A DNA stretch of 64,000 nucleotides from Podospora pseudocomata (taxonomy: Eukaryota; Ascomycota; Sordariomycetes; Sordariales; Podosporaceae): contig NW_026946363.1 of NCBI RefSeq assembly GCF_035222375.1, forward strand, positions 6,882,001-6,946,000. The letters run 5' to 3'. Shown here piece by piece: positions 45,508 to 56,248 of the stretch. The notes beneath the pieces were generated by a model. It had not been told where the DNA came from, did not search any database, and worked only from the letters and a program-made list of their open reading frames with translations. The position numbers were made by a program, and so were the translations under genes. Each line of letters opens with the position of its first letter. Position 1 is the first letter of the stretch.

Positions 45508-45976
45508 CTACTCCTCGGAATTGCCACCATGACTGGCGAGTCCTCCCTTCCTGCCAGCCTCGCGGGCACGCTCGCTACCGGGCTCAAAGCTACCGGAGGA
45601 AGCCTTGCCTCCCTTGGAAGCGATCTCACGCTGTGTGGCACAAAAGCAGTCAGCCATGTCTGATGGCAATACGCATAGCAAAGAATGGCAAGACACATAC
45701 CTGCTTCTCGGGGTCCATGCTGGCAAAGCCCTGGTTGCCCGTACCGCTGTTGCCAGAGGAGTCGTCGTTGGCAGCTTCAGTGCCGCCTCCGCCGTGGCTA
45801 GCCTTGCCACCCTTGGAAGCAATCTCGCGCACCTCCTCCTTGGGACTGGAGAAAAGAAGATTGGTTAGGGTTTGGCCAGGGTTTGGCCATGTGTGTGTGG
45901 TGGCTGCGGGGTCGTGGGCAGAGCTAGAGGGGAGGACATACCGGTTGGCAAAGTTTCCGGGGTTGTTGCTGGCCAT
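45508..45976 (-). CDS. con-10: Conidiation-specific protein 10 (Con-10), KGG-repeat stress protein
   Basis: Small hydrophilic protein of the KGG/stress-induced family. Con-10 accumulates in conidia and under stress or light in Neurospora; its molecular function is not established. Exons 45976-45942, 45845-45701 and 45630-45508 give 100 residues. It has two EIASKGGKAS blocks, each with REIASKGGKAS, plus a third AREAGRKGGLASHGG and the intervening GNQGFASMDPEKQ, the family hallmark. The introns split the protein between the KGG modules. The C-terminus is GGNSEE. Composition (Gly, Ser, Lys, Glu, no Cys or Trp) fits an intrinsically disordered desiccation-type protein. Confidence 0.93.
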
Positions 45977-46116
45977 TTTTAGTTTGGTGTATTGAGTAGG
46001 GACTCTTGAAAGAGGTTGTGAGACTAGTTGTTGGATTGGGAGATGGTTGTGGATGTTTGATTCAGAGCGGATGGTGCGTGGTAAAATGAAGATGGCAGTG
46101 GGTGATTGGAGGTCAA

Positions 46117-46134
46117 TATATACTTTTTCCCCCT
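46117..46134 (-). promoter_or_regulatory. TATA-like box and STRE-like AGGGG upstream of con-10
   Basis: Reading the minus strand, AGGGGG is followed 7 bases later by GTATATATTG, about 145 bases upstream of the con-10 ATG. AGGGG is the core of the stress-response element bound by Msn2/4-type factors. The pairing with a TATA box suits a stress-induced gene, but neither site is proven. Confidence 0.4.
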
Positions 46135-47103
46135 CTCATGTGAGCCACCTTTCTGGCGGAGAACCCCAGGGAGTGTTTGCTCCATTCTCTAAGCTTTTGG
46201 TTGGGGTTGCCGAAAGGGGAAGGATGCGGCACAGTCATGATGATAGTGATGATGTCAACATTATGGGGAAAACAGCCAGTGGGAAGGTGCGGGGCGGTGC
46301 TGCTTTGTCACATTTGTCAATCTCTCCATACTGCCGTGACTACCAACCTGCAGGCGACCGTGGGAAACAATGATTTCTTTTTCTCTCTGAAACAGAAAGC
46401 GTAATTGACTCTGGAGCAAACTACTGGAGGGCAGGAGATCCCGGCGTAAAGATGACACAGTTGGTGGAAGTGATGATGACAGTGACCGGATTGCGACATG
46501 GGGGTGGGTCAAATGATGCGTTAACAAACTCGCCAAGCTTCCCGTCTCAGCGAGACTTTCAGCAGCCCCGTTTAGAAGATCTTAGGTAGCAGATCCTGAG
46601 ATGAAATCCTCCGGAGCGAAACGGGAGTCGCAAATGCGTAGATTGGTTGATGTGATTATTCTTACTCTTGGGTGTTGTGCAATTGGTACCAATGTTTAGA
46701 ACATCAGGAGATGGCAAATCCATAAGGTACTTCGTAGAACAGTTTCGCCTGCCAGGAGAGAGCGATCTCGAACCAGGGAAATTGTGTGGCCCCCGAGCCT
46801 TCACCCTGATTTCTGTGGCGTCAACGATGTCTTTGTCGTCCCTTCCCGATAGTCCTTCTCTTTGGTCTTTTGAAACCCGAAAGCAGCACCAGTCGCATCC
46901 CGTCAGGTGGAGCTCTCGTTGGCATCCTCTGCAGAGTTGCCAGTGGTTCACCCGACTCTCGTTCACACAACTAGTCAACCACATTGCTATCCACCCAGGC
47001 TTGTTAAAATATCATCAGTTTGCTGGCATCAGGCGCCTTCCTCGCTCATTACCCCTGGCTTCAACACCAGCAATCCGCAATTGGGATTCTTAATCATGCG
47101 GCC

Positions 47104-47463
47104 ATGCCTCCCTTCTTCTTTTTTGCGGCCTTCGATGCGGAAACAACTACGATGCCATCAAGTTTAGACGGCGGCTCAGACAATGGCTCCGACGATAGCT
47201 TCCCTCACTCTCACTATCCACCGCCGTGGAGACTTTCCGAGTTTCAGACCAGCAACTGGCAACAGTCCCATGCATACTTGGGCACTCCTCGGGAGGAACG
47301 CGAATCGTCGGAGAAAAACCGACACCATAGGTTTCTTCCGGCCCTTGAATTCGCCCTCCAAATGCTGGGCAACCAGATCGTGATGAATGAAAGGCGTCAG
47401 ACTTTTCGGCACCGAAGAGATGCCAGGCGCTCACCGCTCACAATATTCAATGGGAAGTTCTGA
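47104..47463 (+). CDS. Weak hypothetical ORF
   Basis: Starts ATG CCT CCC and runs 119 codons. The peptide has a Phe-rich start (PPFFFFAAF), an acidic Ser/Asp stretch (DGGSDNGSDDSF) and an Arg/His-rich end (RRQTFRHRRDARR). No family recognised, no introns, no neighbour support. It may be chance. Confidence 0.2.
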   Translation: MPPFFFFAAFDAETTTMPSSLDGGSDNGSDDSFPHSHYPPPWRLSEFQTSNWQQSHAYLGTPREERESSEKNRHHRFLPALEFALQMLGNQIVMNERRQTFRHRRDARRSPLTIFNGKF

Positions 47464-47600
47464 TTCCCCATGAGACAAGTTTCATCTCCGATGCAGTGTG
47501 AACATTGCTTCTTGAAATCATGTCGTCGGTCCAGTGTGGGCGAGCAAAATGGCACAATCTGTACTCCGATTCCCACACAAAGTTTCCTTTTCCTATTTCC

Positions 47601-47717
47601 AAACCCTTCCTCCAAACCCTTCCTCCAAACCCTTCCTCCAAACCCTTCCTCCAAACCCTTCCTCCAAACCCTTCCTCCAAACCCTTCCTCCAAACCCTTC
47701 CTCCAACCCCTTCCTTC
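47601..47717 (+). repeat. 13-bp minisatellite (AAACCCTTCCTCC)
   Basis: Eight exact 13-bp copies at 47601-47704, then a degenerate copy (AACCCCTTCCTTC). Because 13 is not a multiple of three, the array reads through all three frames, making Pro/Ser/Leu-rich open frames that I regard as artefacts. It is not a telomere repeat. Confidence 0.95.
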
Positions 47718-49129
47718 AAACTGTCCCACACTTTCCTCACACTCCAGCCTCCAAGAATCTACCTCTTTCCCCGTATACCGCCCGACACGTTAATTTTTGT
47801 TTTCAACCAGTGCGGCATAACAGATGGAATGTGACTCGCGACCCACACCCTCGGCCAGCGCGGCAGGGAGTGAATCCCAACAAATGGTTGAGATATTTCC
47901 TACACGGCTTACGTTTTTTCAAAGGGCCCCTGCGGGGCTTAATACATCATGGCAAAACGTCAAACAGGCCGCAGATAACTCAACGGCAAAGATATTCCTG
48001 GACGAGGGCGGCTTTCGCGCTTGATTCGTGTATGTTTTAACCAAAAACTCTAAAGGCCAATAAACGCAAGTAGATAACCAACCGGTCGCTCTCCAGAGTA
48101 GATGTAAAAACCCAATTGATGACGATCTGCTGTCCGAAACTATAGGGTCCCCAAATACATTTGGCCAGACAACTCCATCTCCTGTCTTATCAAAGTGCCA
48201 CCAGTACGTTCTAAAAGTCGTCGAGTTCGGAGCTAGTTTGGCCTCGAGACCATAATCATAATTCTCTCGCCTCCCACCCCTCTTGTAGGTGGTCTAAAAT
48301 ACTTTTCAATGACACCGACCGAGGAACAAAGAATCTAGATCCAAATGCAATGCATCTTGCTCCGCACCAAGCCAAGGTGATCTGAAACTGGATGCCAATT
48401 GAAAAGACAGATGAGATGTATTGCTGATGGTGACATATGGAAGAAATGCAAGTGGCGATGCGGAGTTTCGGGATTGTAGGGAAATTAATGGGGCATGGTC
48501 TGGATGCCACCTGGTCTGATGATGGTCAGAAATACTCGTGTTTTTATCAGACGCTGAAGCCTGGTTGAAACTCATCAAAGCTCAGTTGTACCTGTATACA
48601 CAATACATATGGTCATCACTTCTACTGAAACGGTTTAACCCAGCTGCTATTGTACTTATTGCGTTGCTGTTTTAACAAACTGACTCCGGTAACCACATCC
48701 AGCATCAACAACATCACACTATTGTGCCATCATCGTCTCTTGAAAGTACTACAATGCGAAATGGATATTCGATAAGTGGATTATATGAACGGTATGTACT
48801 CGCTGCGGCTCCCCGCATCAGTCCAGACTTGCCTAAATTTAGATGGCGTTGCAACTCCGGGCAGGTCATTGAGACGGGCGGACTCACCTCCCTATTGGTC
48901 AGCCGGGGCAGGAGCCAAGAGTGGGTCTCGCATCAACAGAACCGTGGTCCGTCCATGGGATGAAAACTGTAGAGCACGATGGACAGTTGGTTAGCACTAG
49001 TGGATCTCATCCTGCGCGCTCACAGCCATCCATTGCTCACACATCTCGAGACCTTATTCTCCAGACAAATAACCACAACCTCGCTCGCACTCCATAGTAA
49101 GTGTCGCCGTCTTAGTAAACGCACAAGAA

Positions 49130-49560
49130 GTCGATGAGTCTAGAGAAGCAAAGGTTCAAACTAAAAAGAAAGCTATAGTCTAGTAATTTATCAAGTTTTG
49201 CTACTTGCTGACAATACTCACAACATCTCCACAAGAGGCAACAGCCCACCCAGATTAACGTCATAAACTCGGAAGCCAAACTTCACAGTAAAATACCGGT
49301 TTTTAGCTACTCTAGCCTAGTGTTATTATTAACCCACCCCCTTATTACCCAATCTTCACGCGCCCTCGACCCACAGAAACCGCCAAGACCATAAACTAAC
49401 GTAGATAAACAAACCACTTTACTCGCGAATAGCTAAGAACGAGTAGGCAGATAGCGATCGGATTCACCTCTTTAGGTCTTGAGTCTATGCGTAGAGAGAG
49501 GGAACTATACGTATATAATAATTTTTAGACTATAAGATAGACGATAGATGCCGAGCCGTA
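49130..49560. other. TA-rich island, possible RIP-altered relic
   Basis: Many TA-containing words (CTATAG, TCTAGTAATTTA, ATACGTATATAATAATTTTTAGACTATAAG) compared with flanking DNA, and few long frames in any phase. This is what repeat-induced point mutation leaves behind, but no transposon protein can be read. Boundaries are approximate. Confidence 0.35.
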
Positions 49561-50599
49561 GTGTGGCAGCACCATCAACGCCCATCGAGAGACATGACAC
49601 CCACGCCTTATACCCTGTATAATCAGGCTGCGCTCCTGGGCTTTTGCTACGATGGTATTGGCTTCCTGCAACGTGAGAGTAAATAGTAAGACATTATCAA
49701 GCAGGGACAGGCAAAGATCAGAGAGACCTTCTTCATTTCGACCTTTAAATTCAGCCTCAAATATATATTCAAGAGGTTGTGGGCAATCCCTTCCTCTGGT
49801 TGAACTGCTGCAGGACCTCAGGATATTGTTCCAAATGCGTAGCGGGTTGCCTGATCCCTATCGTCATGGTAACCACGATGCTGAGAGAGGTGGCAGCTGC
49901 CTGATTGTGGACTAACCCCACGACTGGAGGTGGCGTCATATGGGTTTTAGGGCTGAAGACGTGGCTCGGCATCCGCCAGCTCATGCTCTCCAGCGAAGCA
50001 CGAGTCTGGAAAGAGACCCGGACGGCCAACGGGAGGTGGCTACGCGTGGGCGAAGCAAGAGCTGATTGAAAGAGTTGACAACAGGCAACAGAGTCAGTAT
50101 TGTCCCAGAAGTTCCGGAGCTATCTCTCGTCTCCCATGAGTTGTCAAAAGAGAGAAAACGGGGAGAAGAGGAAGATCGATGGACCTTTGACCTGGCCCAG
50201 TCCATGGCACCACCCCAAGGCTCGCAGGTCAAAGCAATGAACGGAGAACAATCAAAAGACCAGGCAACAGTAACGACCAACAACCAGTCGGTCCGCCCAC
50301 AAACCCCACCGAGAGCAGCATAGGTGCCGTTGACGCCTGATGCGACGCCAAAAGAGAGGCCGGCAAATAGTCGTGATAATGAAACGCGGCGAGTGCTTCA
50401 CCAGACCGAAGCCGTAGAGGATCGGACTAAGCCGGCATTACAAGCTTCCAGGAGCTTGGTAGGATCGGCTCCCTCACCACCACCGACCACAGTCCAGAGC
50501 CGACACCAACTTTGGGGATAAAGAAGCAGACTATCAACGGGCCTTTGACGATAAGTCCTTACAAACCTGAGTTTCTAGCATCGACTCCGCCATCCCAAC

Positions 50600-52172
50600 A
50601 TGGAAGAGATTCAATCGTTTGCCCGAACACGGTTTGACGGAGATTCACTCCAGCAGCTGCCCCGTAGCAGAGCACCAGAATCTGGATCAGCACCACATCC
50701 ACGGCCACGACCCACGGATGAGGACTACCCATACCCAACAAGCAGTGTGTCGGATGATTCAGGGGCATGGGTTGTGAATATCCCTCGCCAAACCACGACC
50801 TACAATCTGGCAGAGCAGGGACTGGCACGACGGAATGCTGATAATGAATTCAAGCGAAGCGTGCCCAAGCACCACGAGTGGGACGCCATCGAACGAGCAC
50901 TCCACGTGGTGTCCGTGAGAATGATTAAGGGACTTGAACTACCAGTTGAGCTATACCGTGGTTTCCGCGATGTCTACTACCCCACACCGGACCGACCAGA
51001 TATCAAAAAGACTTACCCAGTCCGCCAGGGCCTGCCCGTGCGGTAAAATATCGTCTCTGTTCAGGAAAACAACACGACGCTGACTTGAAAAGTATCTTCT
51101 TTCCTGCCCGCTATGACCTCACGTCTCCCGCACTCTTGCCAACGCTATTCGCAATCCATGTCGGCGGTTTCACCGTTGGATCGCCTTCCAAACACGACGT
51201 GCGGAATCGCGGATTTGCCGATTGCTTCTGGATATTGGTAATTGCCCCCAACTACTCGAAAGCCCCCTGGGCTCCATTCCCCGGACCCCTGCTCGATGTC
51301 GAGGCTCTCGATCACGCCGCCCTGAACGATGAGTCGTTGCCCATAGACCGAATGCGAACCGCCATCGCGGGGTTTGACGCCGGCGCAAAACCTCGCGTTG
51401 GGTCTTGCCCAGCTGCCCGGCGTCAGAACAGGTCGAGACCCAAATGTACATCACCAACCTCATCCGCACTTTTCCCAGCCACCCAGATCTAACCCGCCAC
51501 CAGGGGCGGTGATATCTGTTTGCGGGATTCTAGATTTTACCGTGTCGGTGTCCCAGAAGCTAAGAGACGAGACCATACAAGAAGGATCTGCGGGGTCCCC
51601 GAGGTTGGGGCCAAGGGGCTGGATTGGATGGGGAAGTTGTCGCCGTCGAGCGCGTGGAGTCACATACCGTATGGCCATGACGCGGCTGATCCATTGTTGT
51701 CGCCATCTTTTGCGAATAGGGGTGAGCTGTCACCGCATGTATTTGTGATTGCTGCTGAGCAGGACTGTTTGGCTCATGAGAGCTGGAAGACTGTTTCAGT
51801 CGGGGGAGGGAGGCCGGTGCCAGATCTTGATGAGAGGGTGGGACGAACGGAGAGGGCTCAATGGAGGGGATGTTTGGAGGATGCGAAAAATACCAGGTTT
51901 TCTTGGGCGGAAGACATGGACATAGAGGATGGTGTCAAGGGGGAGCACGAAATGGCTGCTCGTGCCGGATGTGGTGCATGGGTTTGATTCGGCGAACTGG
52001 AGGAATAAATCTCTCTGGGGGGATGAAGAGGCGAGGATGGATGCAGAGATGAAGACGATGGCTTATCAAAGGGAAGTGATAGAGTGGCTGTGGGGGGGTT
52101 GTTTGGAAGATGATGGTCAAGGTAAGCGGTTTTTGATTTCTGCATACTGTTTAGAGAAACTCCGACGCTCTT
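50600..52172 (+). pseudogene. Alpha/beta-hydrolase (esterase-like) pseudogene
   Basis: Exon 1 (50600-51042) is intact and joins by an in-frame intron (51043-51092) to exon 2, giving LFAIHVGGFTVGSPS (family HGGGF), VIAPNYSKAPWAPFPGPLLDVEA and RTAIAGFDAGA. Here the catalytic GxSxG reads GFDAG, with GAC at 51376-51378 in place of Ser. Reading then shifts: NLALGLAQLPGVR is found only in another frame after the A run at 51387-51390; further frame changes occur near 51560-51610 (PYKKDLRG, then VGAKGLDWMGKLSP and ADPLLSP) and at the G run near 51938 (LLVPDVVHGFDSANW, holding the C-terminal His). At least three shifts plus loss of the nucleophile argue for a real pseudogene rather than sequencing error. 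No specific substrate can be inferred. Confidence 0.8.
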
Positions 52173-52229
52173 GACAATTTTATGATGCTTTTATTACCTA
52201 CAGTACCTGGGCATCTTCGATCGACTCGG

Positions 52230-53417
52230 TGACTGTTTGGGGACTAAACTCCTGATCTCATGGTCGCCTTGTCGATCTTTACACTCTTGTCCATTGCTTG
52301 TGGCGTATCGCAATCCATGCTCCAGCTGTTGGTGCCCTCCATCTCTTGCTTCACCTCTTTTGCCCTCTCCGGGGTGGGTTGGGTCGTTTTTGCGCTCTGG
52401 GAGAGAGGGCTCTCGTCGCGACAGCACCAAGACAAACGGACTGCACGGGTCGAACCGCTGTTCCCGTAGAGGCTGGCGCGGGTAATAGGTTTTGTATTGG
52501 GGTTGTTGTTGTAAGTTTGCTTTCCACTTGAACGATGCGAGGACATGCTGACTAGCACCGGACAGGAATGCCTTTCTTCAGCGGTTTCCCTTTCATGGCG
52601 GCCATCATTACCATCCGCCCAGCGAATGCAAGTTGCCAATAGTATCAGCGCTGTCCAGGCGGGTATAAGAATACTGCCTTTACTGCTTTGCGCCCCAGTG
52701 GCAACGGCTGTGTCAGGTGTCATCCTGTCCAAGCTGAGGCTGCCACCGTTGTATATGCTGCTTGTGGGGTGTAGTCTCCAGGCTGTCGGGGGTGGGGTTG
52801 TTTGGATGGTTGCCAACCGAGGAGGACTTGACTATCCCACCAAGCCAGTATGGTCTGCAGGTCGTGATGGGGTTTGGGTTCGGGTTCAACATGGGGACGT
52901 TGCTGATGATGATGCCGCTTGCGGTCAAGCAAGAGGATATGCGTATGTTGTCTGGCGTCCTGTTGTCAACTCTCAGCTAACTATGCCCCTGTTTACAGCT
53001 GTCACCATGGGGGCTGTCACACAAATCCGAGTGTTGGGCGGGACTATTGGCCTGGCTGTTTGCTCAGCTTTGTTGCGTAGTCATGTCTGTTCTAGCACTG
53101 CCGGGCCTGAACTGACTGAAGAACAAGCGTCTGCCGCTTCCAAGGCTCCTGAGGCCCTTGGAGCGGTGCCGTTCGAAGATTTAATTCTGGTTAGACAGGC
53201 CTATGCGGATGGTTATACTCGGCAGATGAGGGCAATGCTGTACTTTTGTGTTGCCGCCATGGTATCGCTTCTGTTTCTTGCGGAGAAGCACCCACGAAGG
53301 TTACAAACAAGGGAAGGTGGAGAGCTAGCGGCCCCCGTATGGTTAATGTTGTCACGATGCGGTTTCATTTGGCTTCGTGATGGATACATAGGTATTATAC
53401 AAGTACGCCGCAGATAA
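52230..53417 (+). pseudogene. DHA2-type MFS transporter pseudogene, C-terminal part
   Basis: Fragments read as the second half of a 14-span drug:H+ antiporter: SFALSGVGWVVFALWERGL at about 52345-52412, a possible intron with GTAAGT donor at 52512 and an acceptor at 52565, then FFSGFPFMAAIITI, QRMQVANSISAVQAGIRILP, LLVGCSLQAVGGGVVW, QYGLQVVMGFGFGFNMGT and RVLGGTIGLAVCSALL. These pieces lie in different frames: shifts occur near 52605-52620 and between about 52845 and 52980. The N-terminal half is not seen upstream, where the esterase pseudogene lies. Together with that neighbour it suggests a decayed efflux/esterase pair. Confidence 0.72.
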
Positions 53418-53476
53418 AGCGATCCATTTCCATGTCTCCAAACATTCTTACACACCATGCAAAATGTCTATCTAGA

Positions 53477-55369
53477 CTAGATGGTCAATTCTGTCGCGTT
53501 TCCAGCAACGTAATCGGCGACGAGCGCTTGTGCGTTTTCGATGGCTTTTCTAATCTCTTGGACCTGAACTCCAGCCAGCCTAGCTTGGGTTTTGGCCTTG
53601 CGGATAGCTTCCCGAGCATTGGCAGCCCTCTGTTTGGCACTAGCGATTGCCTGGGCTGCATTCGCATAGAGTTGCCGTATTTCGTCGTCTACGTCACCGC
53701 TGAGGGCGAAGGGATCCCAGTCGTCCAGCTCCTCGTCTTCCTCTGTGGGCTGTTGGATCAACAATTCGTGCCACCGCCCGGCCCTATCATTATCCGGGGC
53801 TGCTTTGCCGTTCGCAAGAAGGTATTTTATGCCTTTGCGAGCAGGGGAATCTGTGGCTGGACGATACCAGTCTATAATCGGGTTGTCTTGTGTTCCCTCA
53901 CTCTTCCCTCGACGCCAAAGCTTTTCGGATGTGATATTCACCTCCACGCCGCCAACTTTGATGGTGAACTCGTCCGGAATGATGATTGACAAAGGTATCT
54001 TGGGCACTTTGGCCTCCTCCCAGTTGACATCCACATCGGGTGCATCTTGATTTGTCTTGTTGCGCTTAGACGGTCTGGGATCTTCTGGCGGCCCCCCGTT
54101 TGGCCGTTTCCTTGACAGTCTCGTCTGGTTCCCTAGACTGGCATTCCCACGCCCTTCAGTTGCGACTTCGCTTGATCCTACCCCGGTCTGTGGTTTTGGG
54201 TGTTGTGACTTCTCGAAAAGCACGTCCAGATAGCTAGACTGAAGGAAATTATTCATAACCCTTCTATATGTTGTGACGTCGGCATCGAGCTCAGCCGCGT
54301 CGGACTTGAACCAGGTGTCGATGGCGGACAACTTTTTCACCAAATCTCTAGCCTCAGTTAGAGTTTTGGGAGGCGTCTGGATATTGTGCGTGATCTTCTC
54401 GTACAGCAGGATGTAAGCCAGAGCCACGTCGAACATTGCATTTTGGGAGCTAATAGGGACGCAGTGGCTGAACGAGCGGAACCATAACTCATCGGTGTCT
54501 TCGTCAATCACAATGTCGTTTGCTTGCAAATCTTTGGAAACCAGTCCATATACCAAATTGAGGGTCTTGACACCATCGAGTAGTTTTTCAAGGTGAGCCA
54601 ATTTGAAGGGTCGCTTCTTGTCTGCAGTTGAAAGGGTATTGATGTTGGGACCCCTTGCGGCCTGTGTGAGGTAGCCCACCACCGACTTCTTTTCGAGGAC
54701 TGCATGGTGAAAGCGGCCAAGGATTTGATCGTTGGGGACGGTAAGAATCCGATTAAGAACGTACAGATTGCGAAGGCAATGGGAGATTGTCTTTGCATCT
54801 TTCGTGCAGTAATATCTGAAATCGGCCTCAACGACGCGGCCTTCCTTGATTGGGTCTCCCTTTTCGCCGACAGTACTGATGTAAGCCACCCTGTCTACCT
54901 GGCCTGGTCTCCGGATCAGCTCCAGGAGCTTGTTTCGATAAACAAACCCGCGAAACCCACGTCCTGTCGGCTTCACAGCCTCGTGCTTCCTATCAACATA
55001 GGAAGGCTGGATGGGTATCGTGGATTTACCCGAAGAAACAAGGTTTCCATCGGTATCTGCCACGAAAGTCTGATGTGCAGGAGCCAGCTTGTCGCAGATG
55101 GCCGGCAGCCAGGTTCTGGCGTGCTCGTAAAACTTCTTTTCTGATTCGATTCGGCGCACATGGTTGTCGGGGATCTTGGGAACTGCTTCGGTAGCAAACT
55201 GGAGTTGCATGTACTGTCGGCGCTCCTGGTCGAAAAACACACAGGAATAGTGCGTGTCATCCCATTCGTCGTGTTCAAACACGAACCTTCTGTGTTTGGG
55301 AATCATGGCGGGTTGTCGTCTGATCGTCCAAGCAGGCAGGTAAGTACTGATGTTACCCGTACTTGCCAT
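53477..55369 (-). CDS. Fungal kinase-like protein, probable pseudokinase
   Basis: Single exon, 630 residues. The N-terminal third opens with IPKHRRFVFEHDEWDDTHYSCVFFD and an alpha/beta region. A kinase C-lobe-like segment follows: LEKLLDGVKTLNLVYGLVSKDLQANDIVIDED with D280. Fungal kinases of this kind usually have HGD..P.N(I/L)..D; here the His is replaced (VSKD), the Asn is Asp (AND) and the DFG-like position reads RSFSHC without Asp. The C-terminal third has a basic linker with RKRPNGGPP and SKRNKT (possible nuclear signals), an EVNITSEKLWRRGKSEGTQDNP motif, an acidic patch (EEDEELDDWD) and a long Ala-rich coiled coil at about 565-625. Intact and in one frame, unlike its neighbour. Kinase relation is inference from the C-lobe-like text. 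Confidence 0.6.
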   Translation of the reverse strand: MASTGNISTYLPAWTIRRQPAMIPKHRRFVFEHDEWDDTHYSCVFFDQERRQYMQLQFATEAVPKIPDNHVRRIESEKKFYEHARTWLPAICDKLAPAHQTFVADTDGNLVSSGKSTIPIQPSYVDRKHEAVKPTGRGFRGFVYRNKLLELIRRPGQVDRVAYISTVGEKGDPIKEGRVVEADFRYYCTKDAKTISHCLRNLYVLNRILTVPNDQILGRFHHAVLEKKSVVGYLTQAARGPNINTLSTADKKRPFKLAHLEKLLDGVKTLNLVYGLVSKDLQANDIVIDEDTDELWFRSFSHCVPISSQNAMFDVALAYILLYEKITHNIQTPPKTLTEARDLVKKLSAIDTWFKSDAAELDADVTTYRRVMNNFLQSSYLDVLFEKSQHPKPQTGVGSSEVATEGRGNASLGNQTRLSRKRPNGGPPEDPRPSKRNKTNQDAPDVDVNWEEAKVPKIPLSIIIPDEFTIKVGGVEVNITSEKLWRRGKSEGTQDNPIIDWYRPATDSPARKGIKYLLANGKAAPDNDRAGRWHELLIQQPTEEDEELDDWDPFALSGDVDDEIRQLYANAAQAIASAKQRAANAREAIRKAKTQARLAGVQVQEIRKAIENAQALVADYVAGNATELTI

Positions 55370-56248
55370 TTTCTAGGTTATTAATGATGCTGAGTAGGGA
55401 TTTTAAACAACGATTCGCGACAACAAAGAAGTCGACATCTCGATCCGGAGATAGAGGCTTCCACATTGGTGACCCGTCCTCAGCACTGCACAAAGGCACT
55501 GTCAGACTCGGCACACTTCGTACCTTCCTTTTGTGAGCCTCAAACAATGGACAGTCTGCAATTGAAGCCCTCCAGTTAGCAGAGCTTATTTCTTTGCTGT
55601 AAAAATGGATCACTCGACTACCCTCTCTGACAGCGGTGAGTAGCAGTGTTGCTGCGCCATGGTGAGGACAAGACCCGTTGGTTTTACATGAAGATGTGAC
55701 CATTTCGGTTGACGACTTCCCCTTCCGTTTGTTTGGCTGCAGCCTCGGGGGGGGGGGGCTTCATAAGCACTCTCCCAGAGGATTTGGTTATTCGGGTCTG
55801 ATATATGGTTCCTGGCACTCTTCTCTCGAGGTGAGTGATGGCTCTTTCCATTCCCGATGCCTTTCACAGGCAGTCGGGGATTACGCTACCCGTCAGGCAT
55901 CCTGTGTCCCATCTAATCAAGACGAGGATAATTCTTGGGGACCTCACAACCACCATGATTGGATGCTGGCGCTTTCCACCGTTCTTTGCAACCTGTCGTG
56001 GTGATGTTCCAGACCTGCAACCCCGACAACCAGAGGGACCAATGATCAAGTGTAACCGCTGCGGAACTTATTTAACGCGCACTTATGCCCCTTGGCTTTT
56101 CATTACTTGCTTAATGCACACATTTCTTGTTGACGGATCAGAAACTCGTGCCGTCATCGCTTGTAGCTGACAAGTTGTCACCCTCTGCACACTTCCCTGA
56201 CACCTCCACACACCACCGCCCAATGCAGCAAACAGTCTCGCATCTCAA
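55370..56248. other. Intergenic region
   Basis: Upstream of the pseudokinase and downstream of the DUF2841 gene, both on the minus strand. A run of about 13 G lies at 55747-55759. No gene supported. Confidence 0.5.

Larger units (their letters stand above)
45977..50599. other. Large intergenic region with repeats and a TA-rich island
   Basis: 4.6 kb with no confident gene. It holds the con-10 promoter, a weak candidate open frame at 47104-47463, a 13-bp minisatellite at 47601-47717, and a TA-rich island at about 49130-49560. The rest has short biased frames only; one on the minus strand at 49981-50323 codes for an unrecognised peptide. Confidence 0.45.

Noticed and set aside
47505-48040. Pro/Ser/Leu-rich open frames across the 13-bp minisatellite
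   Set aside because: All three frames are open because of the repeat; flanks are not coding-like.
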